From NCBI GenBank assembly GCA_035626995.1, contig DASPMP010000236.1, positions 1 to 64,000 of the forward strand: a stretch of DNA of 64,000 nucleotides, written 5' to 3'. Positions 58,090-64,000 of this stretch are shown here, in pieces; within the stretch, counting starts at the first letter, position 1; each line of letters starts with the position of its first letter. The notes under the pieces were generated by a model, which worked only from the letters and a program-made list of their open reading frames with translations, was not told where the DNA came from and ran no database searches. This DNA comes from DASPMP01 sp035626995 (GTDB lineage: Bacteria > Gemmatimonadota > Gemmatimonadetes > Gemmatimonadales > Gemmatimonadaceae). The translations under genes and the position numbers were made by a program.

Positions 58090-58590
58090 ATGGCCCAGAC
58101 GTATTCGTTCGACGTCACCACCGGCGTCGACCTCCAGGAAGTGGACAACGCCGTCAACCAGGCGCAGAAGGAGATCGCGCAGCGCTACGACTTCAAGGGC
58201 TCGAAGGCGACCATCGATTTCAAGCGCGCCGAGGCCCTGCTCGAGCTCCACGCCGACAGTGAGTTCCAGATGAAGTCGCTGTTCGACGTGCTCCAGGGTC
58301 GCCTCATCAAGCGGGGCGTCTCCGTGAAGAATCTCGATGTCGGCGACATCAAGCCGGCCACGAACGACAGCGTGCGGCGCGAGGTGAAGCTCAAGACGTC
58401 GCTCGATTCGGACACCGCCAAGAAAGTGTCCGCGGCCATCAAGGAAGCGAAGCTCAAGAAAGTTCAGGCCGCGATCCAGGGCGATCAGGTTCGCGTCTCC
58501 TCGCCCTCCAAGGACGATCTCCAGGACGCCATGGCGCTGTTGCGTGGCAAGGACTTCGGCGTGGAGCTCAAGTTCGGGAATTTTCGGTGA
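58090..58590 (+). CDS. YajQ family cyclic di-GMP / nucleotide-binding protein
   Basis: Protein of 166 residues, the usual length. Begins TYSFDVTTGVDLQEVDNAVN, then RYDFKGSK and, at the C-terminus, RVSSPSKDDLQDAMALLRGKDFGVELKFGNFR, all hallmarks of the UPF0234/YajQ family, which has two ferredoxin-like folds. Some members bind cyclic di-GMP and work with transcription factors; a diguanylate cyclase is encoded 40 kb away, but a link is speculative. It is the first gene of a six-gene overlapping run; rimO starts within its stop codon (GTGA). Confidence 0.9.
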   Translation: MAQTYSFDVTTGVDLQEVDNAVNQAQKEIAQRYDFKGSKATIDFKRAEALLELHADSEFQMKSLFDVLQGRLIKRGVSVKNLDVGDIKPATNDSVRREVKLKTSLDSDTAKKVSAAIKEAKLKKVQAAIQGDQVRVSSPSKDDLQDAMALLRGKDFGVELKFGNFR

Positions 58591-59984
58591 AGGTTGCGGT
58601 CATCACGCTCGGCTGCGACAAGAACACCGTCGACACCGAGCGTTATCTCGCCGAACTGGCTGATCGCGGTGCGGAGCCGACGGAGAACGCCTCGGACGCC
58701 GACGTCATCCTGGTGAATACCTGCGGCTTCATCGATGCCGCAAAGAAGGAGTCCATCGACGCCATCGTGCACGCCGGGATGCTCAAGCGGGACGGGCAGG
58801 CGCAAGCGGTCGTTGCGGTGGGATGCATGGTGGAACGCCACCGCGCCGAGCTGCAGGAGGCACTGCCGGAGGTGGATCTCTTCCTCGGCTCCAGCGAGAT
58901 GGACCGCCTCGTGCCGGAGCTCATCGATCGCGGGCTGATCGACGCGGCTCCCGTCGCACACCCCGGCGTCCGGGTTTTCTCGGGCGACATGCCACACGTC
59001 CGCTACCTCAAGGTCAGCGAAGGGTGCGACCACGGCTGTGCCTTCTGCGCCATCCCGTTGATGCGCGGAAAGCACCGCTCCTTCACGCTGGACGACATCG
59101 TGCGCGAGGCACAGCTCCTCGAGGCACAGGGCGCGCGGGAGATCAACCTCGTCGCCCAGGACCTCGCGCACTATGGCCGGGACCTGCGCGGCACTGGCGA
59201 GTCGCTGCCGCTCCTGCTCGAGACGCTCGTCCGCGAGACTGGCATCCCGTGGATCCGGATGCTCTATCTGTATTCCGCGGGGATTACCCCGCGTCTGCTG
59301 GAACTCGTCGCGACCCAGCCCCGGATCGTACCGTACTTCGACATGCCCATGCAGCATGGCGCAGACGACGTGCTCAAGCGCATGCGTCGCCCTGAGCGCA
59401 ACCGGACTATCCGTGAGAAAGTGCAGCGCATCCGCGACATGGTGCCCGATGTGGCGATCCGCACGACCTGCATCGTCGGGTTCCCCGGTGAGACGGACGC
59501 CGACTTTGCAACGCTCATGGAATTGCTCGAGGACATCCAGCTGGATCGCGTCGGTGCCTTCACGTTCTCGCCACAGGAAGGCACGGCCGCGCATGCGCTG
59601 CCCGACGACGTTCCGGAGTCTGTAAAGCTCGAGCGATTGGAGCGGCTCAACGAGCTGCAGCGCATGATCACGACCGATCGGCTCGAATCGCGTATCGCTC
59701 GCGAGGTTCGTGCGATTGTCGATCGCGTCCCCGCCGCGGGGCAGGGGGGCGAAATCGAGACGCGAACGCTCTGGCAGGCGCACGACATCGATGGCATCAC
59801 GCGGCTCGCCGGCGGCGACGCATTGGCTCCAGGCGATATCGTTGACGTGCGGATAGACGCGGTGGACGATGACTACGACATGCATGCGTCGCTGGTGCGT
59901 ATCGTTTCCCGCGCGGCGGGCTCAGTGCCACCCAGATCGCGGCGCAACCTGCCGCTCGCCAGTATCGGCTCGTTCGGACGGTGA
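58587..59984 (+). CDS. rimO: Ribosomal protein S12 methylthiotransferase RimO
   Basis: Protein of 465 residues. Radical-SAM enzyme with two 4Fe-4S clusters that methylthiolates an Asp of ribosomal protein S12. The N-terminal MTTase domain carries Cys in TLGCDKNTVDTERY, NTCGFI and GCMVERH; the radical-SAM motif is CDHGCAFCAIP near residue 148; the C-terminal TRAM domain ends the protein. TLGCDKN and the VPYFDMPMQH segment distinguish it from MiaB. The GTG start overlaps the stop of the YajQ gene; the next gene overlaps its own stop. Confidence 0.93.
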   Translation: MKVAVITLGCDKNTVDTERYLAELADRGAEPTENASDADVILVNTCGFIDAAKKESIDAIVHAGMLKRDGQAQAVVAVGCMVERHRAELQEALPEVDLFLGSSEMDRLVPELIDRGLIDAAPVAHPGVRVFSGDMPHVRYLKVSEGCDHGCAFCAIPLMRGKHRSFTLDDIVREAQLLEAQGAREINLVAQDLAHYGRDLRGTGESLPLLLETLVRETGIPWIRMLYLYSAGITPRLLELVATQPRIVPYFDMPMQHGADDVLKRMRRPERNRTIREKVQRIRDMVPDVAIRTTCIVGFPGETDADFATLMELLEDIQLDRVGAFTFSPQEGTAAHALPDDVPESVKLERLERLNELQRMITTDRLESRIAREVRAIVDRVPAAGQGGEIETRTLWQAHDIDGITRLAGGDALAPGDIVDVRIDAVDDDYDMHASLVRIVSRAAGSVPPRSRRNLPLASIGSFGR

Positions 59985-61225
59985 TGCGTCGGCTCATCGT
60001 TCTCGGCGCGCTGCTCGTGGCATGTTCGACGCGCGCCACCGGCCGACCGTCGCCCGGTCGTGTGCCTCCGGACGCTGCCCGTGCGTCGATTCGCGTCGCT
60101 GTCATGTCAGCAACGCCGGTGATCAGCGGCACCGGGGAGTTTTCCTGGTTCGACGCCGACGGATCGACCGAACTGAGTTCCAGCCGTCGCGGCGAGCCTT
60201 GGCGCATCGAGCGCGATGGTGGCTCGGCGCGCGTGCGCGCGGTGCGTACGAGTGGCGAGGCCACACCATGGCGCGCGTCGCTGGTGGTCCGCGCCGAACA
60301 GGGCTACCTGTCCGTCGGTACGCGTCGTTACCGAGGTCAATTGCTGGTGGCGCCGTTCGATGACAGCGTGGCGATCGTCAACCGGCTTCCTCTCGAGGAC
60401 TATCTCCGCGGCGTGGTCGCCGTCGAGATGGGGAGCCGTGCCGCACAGGACTCCGCCGCGGTCCAGGCCCAGGCAGTGGCCGCGCGCAGCTACGCCGTGC
60501 TGCGATTGGGCGTGCGCAATCGTCCGTTCGACGTCTACGGCTCGGTCATGGATCAGGCGTATGGTGGCCTCGACGCCGAGAATGCGGGCGCCAACGCCGC
60601 AGTCGAGTCGACGCGAGGTCTCGTATTGAAATACGACGGCCGGGTCGTTGACGCGCCGTATTCGTCCACCTGTGGCGGGACCACCGCCGAAGCGGACGAG
60701 GTCTGGCGCAATCGTGGTGCGACCTATCTGCGACGTGTCAGCGACCGGATCGGGACCAGCACTCGCTATTACTGCGACATCGCACCCCGATACCGCTGGA
60801 CGACCCGATTCACGGGTGCGGAGCTGAATGCGAGTCTCGCACGCTACCTTGCCAGCTACGCGTCGGTTCCGTCCGGCGGCCCAGGACGGGCGCGTGGCAT
60901 CGAGGTGGTCGACCGGACCGAATCGGGGCGCGTGGGGACACTGCGGATCACGACGGACGGCGGCCAGTACAGCGTGCAGAAGAACGCCGCCCGGTTCGTG
61001 CTCCGGAATCCGAGTGGCGAGATACTCAACAGCACCTATTTTTCCGTCGACGCCAGCCACGACCGCGACGGCGTCATCACCGCGCTGACGCTGACGGGGC
61101 AGGGTTACGGCCACGGCATTGGCATGTGCCAATGGGGCGCGATTGGCCGGTCGCGGGCAGGGCAGTCGTTCCGATCGATCCTCGCCACCTACTACCCGGG
61201 AACCACCGTTGGCCCAGTCGAGTGA
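59981..61225 (+). CDS. SpoIID/LytB-domain lipoprotein
   Basis: Protein of 414 residues from GTG 59981 (ATG 59984 is equally possible, as TGATG). Lipobox LVAC near Cys15. The SpoIID domain covers roughly 130-410: LPLEDYLRGVVAVEMGSRAA, AVQAQAVAARSYAV, the CGG loop of YSSTCGGTTAEADEVW, and GYGHGIGMCQWGA near the C-terminus. SpoIID is a lytic transglycosylase acting on denuded glycan strands; relatives in Gram-negative bacteria probably take part in wall turnover or septation. It is coupled to rimO upstream, and its last 17 nt overlap the next gene. Confidence 0.87.
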   Translation: MMRRLIVLGALLVACSTRATGRPSPGRVPPDAARASIRVAVMSATPVISGTGEFSWFDADGSTELSSSRRGEPWRIERDGGSARVRAVRTSGEATPWRASLVVRAEQGYLSVGTRRYRGQLLVAPFDDSVAIVNRLPLEDYLRGVVAVEMGSRAAQDSAAVQAQAVAARSYAVLRLGVRNRPFDVYGSVMDQAYGGLDAENAGANAAVESTRGLVLKYDGRVVDAPYSSTCGGTTAEADEVWRNRGATYLRRVSDRIGTSTRYYCDIAPRYRWTTRFTGAELNASLARYLASYASVPSGGPGRARGIEVVDRTESGRVGTLRITTDGGQYSVQKNAARFVLRNPSGEILNSTYFSVDASHDRDGVITALTLTGQGYGHGIGMCQWGAIGRSRAGQSFRSILATYYPGTTVGPVE

Positions 61226-62219
61226 AGTCCGAGTCGGATTGATCGGCGTGGGCGCGGTGCCGCAGACCGCGCACCTCCCGATCCTCTCGAGGATGCGCGG
61301 CGCCAGGCTCGTTGCCCTCTGCGACAATGACGGCGCCAAGGCGCGCGCCATCGCCGACCGCTTCGGCGCGCCGGACGTCTATACCGACATCGACGACCTC
61401 CTCGAGCTCGAACAGCTCGACGCCGTGGTCATCGCGACCCCCAACCACCTGCACGAGCCGCACGTGCTCGCCGCCCTGCGCGCTGGCGTCCACGTGCTCT
61501 GCGGCCGTCCGCTCGCGCTCACGGTGCGCGGTGTCGAGCGGATCCTGAGCGCCGCCCAGAAGGCAGACCGGTACGTCCAGGTGGACAACCACAATCGCTT
61601 CCGCGCCGACACCCACGCCCTCGACCGCTTCCTGCATGGCGGTGAGCTCGGCAAGCTGGTCGCCGTCCGTGCGGGCTCCTACATGCTCAAGCGCAATCTC
61701 GGTGACTGGCGTTATCGTCGCGCCGAGGCCGGCGGCGGTGCCTTCATGGAACTGGGATACCCGCTCCTCGATCTCGCACTCTGGTTCGCCGATTTCCCGG
61801 ACCCCGTTCGGGTGAGTGCGCAGATGGAGCGCGGGCGCGGTGCGGGAACCGTGGAAGAGTCCATGCTGGTCCACCTCGAGTGCGCCGCGGGGATCAGTTT
61901 CTCCTTCGACGTCGCCTGGAACTACATCGGCGAGGAAGACCGGTTCTGGTTCGAGATCCTCGCCAGCCGGGGCAGTGGCCGGCTCGCGCCGCTGCGGGTC
62001 ATCAAGGAACTGAATGGGCGTCCGATGGACGTGTCGCCCAGCGGCGCAAGCGCGCGGGAAAGCGCCTTCTACCAGTCGTATCGCGCCCAGCTCGCGCACT
62101 TCATTGCCGTCGTGTCGGGTGACGCGAAGTACGAGCCCCCTGAAGACCAGTTGATCGTGCACCGCGTCCTCGACGCGATCTACAAGAGCGCTGAAGAAGG
62201 GAAAGAGATTCGGTTGTGA
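61209..62219 (+). CDS. Gfo/Idh/MocA-family oxidoreductase
   Basis: About 336 residues from TTG 61209, with GGGA close upstream; no ATG or GTG lies nearer, and the next candidate at 61119 is deep inside the previous gene. N-terminal Rossmann fold RVGLIGVGAVPQTAHLPIL binds NAD(P); ATPNHLHEPHVLAALRAGVHVLC is the family core, though the usual EKPLA/EKPM lysine motif reads GRPLALT, so the catalytic Lys is replaced by Arg. The C-terminal GFO_IDH_MocA_C2-like beta-sheet follows (VEESMLVHLECAAGISFSFDVAW). The substrate is unknown, probably a sugar or cyclitol. It overlaps its neighbours at both ends. Confidence 0.85.
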   Translation: MAQSSEVRVGLIGVGAVPQTAHLPILSRMRGARLVALCDNDGAKARAIADRFGAPDVYTDIDDLLELEQLDAVVIATPNHLHEPHVLAALRAGVHVLCGRPLALTVRGVERILSAAQKADRYVQVDNHNRFRADTHALDRFLHGGELGKLVAVRAGSYMLKRNLGDWRYRRAEAGGGAFMELGYPLLDLALWFADFPDPVRVSAQMERGRGAGTVEESMLVHLECAAGISFSFDVAWNYIGEEDRFWFEILASRGSGRLAPLRVIKELNGRPMDVSPSGASARESAFYQSYRAQLAHFIAVVSGDAKYEPPEDQLIVHRVLDAIYKSAEEGKEIRL

Positions 62220-63457
62220 AGCTGCTCACGGCTTTCGGCCTGCTGTTGCTTCCCGTTCTGGCTTCCGCACAGCAGACCAATCGGCCTCCGGCCGAAGCTC
62301 CGCGCGAACTGCCGAGGAATCTCCAGGTCTTCCTCGTAACGCTCGGTGAAGGCGAGTACTACTGGGAAAAGTTCGGCCATAACGCACTCTGGTTCTACGA
62401 CCCCACGCGCGGTGTGGACGTGGCGTACAACTGGGGCACCTTCGACTTCGCTGATCCTGACTTCCTGAAGCGGGTCCTCACAGCGGATACGCGCTACTGG
62501 GTTGAAGCCGTCCCGGGGCCGGTGTTCATCGACTTCTATCAGCGCTCGGATCGCTCCATCACGGTCCAGCGCCTCAACTTCACCCAGGAGCAGGCCGACT
62601 CCGCCTTTGCATTTGCGCAGTGGAATGCGCTGGACGCAAACAAGTACTACCAGTACGACTACTTCCGGGATAACTGCTCCACCCGCGTCCGCGACGTCAT
62701 CGACCGCGCGCTTGGCGGTTCCTTGCGCCTGGCGACGGCGCGACGGCTGACCGAGAAGACCTATCGCCGCGAGAGCCTGCGTCTCGTGGATGACATGAAG
62801 CTCACGCAGTTCGGCATCAACAGCGCGCTCGGTCCGCCGGCGGATGCGCCACTCTCGGAATGGGAAGCGATGTTCGTCCCCTCTACCATGCAGGAAGCGT
62901 TGCGCGAGGTCCGGGTTCGCGGCGCTAATGGTGCGCAGACTCCCTTGGTCGCCGACGAACGCGTGCTGTATGAGAGCCAGAAACATCGGGAACGCGACAC
63001 CGTGCCGGGGCTCGCCCTGGGGTATCTGCTGGTCGGGTTGCTGTTGGCCGCCGAATTGTTCGTCGTCGCACGCGTGGGCGAGGGATCGCGTGGCGCAGAG
63101 ACGGTCTTTCGCGTGGAAGCCACCCTCTGGTTCCTGATCGTCGGTATCCTCGGCCTCGTCATCCTGCTCGCCTGGATGCTGACGCAGCACGTCTTCTGGT
63201 ATCAGAACCAGAACCTGCTGCTCCTGAATCCGCTGGCGTTGTTTCTCGCGGTGCTGGTCCCGCTGTCGTTGTGGCGTCCGCGACGCGCCCGGGCCACGGC
63301 CATTGCGGGGATCGTCGTCGCGATGCTCGCCGCTGTCGCGCTGCTGCTCAAGGGCGTCCCGATGTTCCGACAGGACAACCTGTCGATGATCTTCCTCCTC
63401 CTCCCACCGCATTTCGCGATCGCACACGCCCTCTGGCGTCGCGCGCGGCTGGCATGA
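62216..63457 (+). CDS. DUF4105 membrane protein (Lnb-like periplasmic domain)
   Basis: Protein of 413 residues from GTG 62216, overlapping the previous stop (GTGA). Signal peptide LLTAFGLLLLPVLASAQ. The exported domain (about 35-260) has the DUF4105/Lnb pattern: the His and Trp of KFGHNALWFYD, NWGTFDFADPDFLKR, and DYFRDNCSTRVRDVID with a probable catalytic Cys. NlpC-like Cys/His geometry has been proposed for such domains. The C-terminal half has four or five membrane helices (LALGYLLVGLLLAAELFVVA, LWFLIVGILGLVILLAWML, LFLAVLVPLSLW, AIAGIVVAMLAAVALLL). The function is unknown; its place between wall-related and hydantoinase genes is not explained. Confidence 0.83.
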   Translation: MKLLTAFGLLLLPVLASAQQTNRPPAEAPRELPRNLQVFLVTLGEGEYYWEKFGHNALWFYDPTRGVDVAYNWGTFDFADPDFLKRVLTADTRYWVEAVPGPVFIDFYQRSDRSITVQRLNFTQEQADSAFAFAQWNALDANKYYQYDYFRDNCSTRVRDVIDRALGGSLRLATARRLTEKTYRRESLRLVDDMKLTQFGINSALGPPADAPLSEWEAMFVPSTMQEALREVRVRGANGAQTPLVADERVLYESQKHRERDTVPGLALGYLLVGLLLAAELFVVARVGEGSRGAETVFRVEATLWFLIVGILGLVILLAWMLTQHVFWYQNQNLLLLNPLALFLAVLVPLSLWRPRRARATAIAGIVVAMLAAVALLLKGVPMFRQDNLSMIFLLLPPHFAIAHALWRRARLA

Positions 63458-64000
63458 GCCGCTGGGTGGGCGTCGACGTCGGCGGAACGTTCACCGACCT
63501 CATTGCGATCGACCCCGGCGGTAACATCGAAGCTCGCAAGGTCCTCAGCACTCCTGGCGATCAGAGTGAAGGGGTTCTCGCCGCGCTCGCCTCGCTCGGC
63601 GACGACGGGATCGCGCGGTTCGCACATGGGACGACCGTCGCGACCAACATGCTGCTGGAACGCCGCGGCGCGCGCGTGGCATTCTGCGTGACCGAAGGCT
63701 TCACCGACCTGCTCTACCTGCGCCGGCAGAATCGCGCGTCGCTGTATGATCTCACCGCGGATCATCCGGAACCGCTGGCGCAACGCGACCTCACGGTGGC
63801 GGTTCCCGAGCGCGTCGAGCCCCAGGGCGTAACGCGCCCGCTGACGCGGGCCGCAGCCGCGGCAATCGCCGAGCAGGTTGCAGGGCTCGAGCCAGACATC
63901 GTCGCGGTGATGCTGTTGCATTCGTATCGCGAACCGTCGCACGAGCAGCTGCTCCGTGCGGAGTTGATGCGGTGGTTGCCCCAGGTCGATGTCGTTCTTT
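63454..64000 (+). CDS. Hydantoinase/oxoprolinase subunit A (HyuA), 3'-truncated by window edge
   Basis: The first 182 residues are visible; the gene runs off the right edge. ATG 63454 overlaps the stop of the DUF4105 gene (ATGA). The start WVGVDVGGTFTDLIAIDP is the N-terminal hydantoinase A motif of the actin-like ATPase fold, followed by FAHGTTVATNMLLERRGARVAF and LLYLRRQNRASLYDL, both characteristic. Family members are ATP-dependent 5-oxoprolinases, hydantoinases or acetone carboxylases, and the B subunit usually follows directly, which would lie beyond the window. Confidence 0.9.
   Translation, partial: MSRWVGVDVGGTFTDLIAIDPGGNIEARKVLSTPGDQSEGVLAALASLGDDGIARFAHGTTVATNMLLERRGARVAFCVTEGFTDLLYLRRQNRASLYDLTADHPEPLAQRDLTVAVPERVEPQGVTRPLTRAAAAAIAEQVAGLEPDIVAVMLLHSYREPSHEQLLRAELMRWLPQVDVVL

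Noticed and set aside
57442..58251. Minus-strand open frames across the second repeat array
   Set aside because: Their translations are low-complexity products of the 14-bp repeat; they overlap the rpoD and YajQ genes and have no start signals.
1..64000. tRNA, rRNA, insertion sequences or prophage genes
   Set aside because: None was recognised when reading both strands; no transposase, integrase or phage-like protein is encoded. Small RNAs cannot be excluded by eye.

Overview
The window is 64 kb of GC-rich bacterial chromosome, densely packed and with no mobile element, rRNA, tRNA or CRISPR array that I could find. It is Gram-negative in character: many lipoprotein signals, a TolC/HlyD/FtsX-type export operon, a probable outer-membrane barrel and a ComM homologue. 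A short primary sigma factor without region 1.1, a bacillithiol-type deacetylase (bshB1), DUF4382 and DUF5666-like lipoproteins and many Ser/Thr-kinase-like proteins suggest Gemmatimonadota or a relative. That placement is inference; no search was run.

Layout. 1-5 kb: end of a GH20 hexosaminidase, two lipoproteins, an NfeD-flotillin pair and an HNH nuclease. 5-12 kb: a Tat-exported gluconate-dehydrogenase-3-like subunit with its GMC oxidoreductase, an App1-type phosphatase preceded by a twin palindrome, PepSY-type membrane proteins, and a solitary PstS-like binding protein. 12-24 kb: M3 oligopeptidase, a membrane-anchored pseudokinase, a diguanylate cyclase, SH3 lipoprotein, Cu/Zn SOD, a frameshifted M20 peptidase, grpE-dnaJ and a lipoprotein VanX-like dipeptidase. 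24-30 kb: iscS-mnmA (tRNA 2-thiolation), a 14-bp tandem repeat array, an outer-membrane protein, and bshB1-kynA.

29.6-38.2 kb is one minus-strand export operon: TolC, HlyD/MacA-like adaptor, one ABC ATPase, and four FtsX-type permeases arranged as a duplicated pair (B-A-B-A in transcription order). 38-49 kb: creatininase-family hydrolase, a very large multi-sensor histidine kinase, a succinate-semialdehyde dehydrogenase, a protein with a pseudokinase domain in front of an active Ser/Thr kinase, comM, and a decayed GxxExxY gene. 50-56 kb: larE, thpR, an NtrC-type regulator, an aldehyde dehydrogenase, lepB and the primary sigma factor. 57.7-58.07 kb is a second 14-bp repeat array. 58-64 kb is a chain of six overlapping genes (YajQ, RimO, SpoIID-like, Gfo/Idh/MocA, DUF4105, hydantoinase A) running off the window.

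The most unusual signals are: two arrays of the same phased 14-bp repeat next to housekeeping promoters; five ATG starts preceded by a TANNNT box exactly 6 nt upstream, suggesting leaderless mRNAs; a tandem pseudokinase-kinase plus a separate pseudokinase; a duplicated permease pair sharing one ATPase; and several damaged or oddly started genes (M20 frameshift, GxxExxY remnant, M3 peptidase and histidine kinase whose coding frames extend upstream of any normal start codon).
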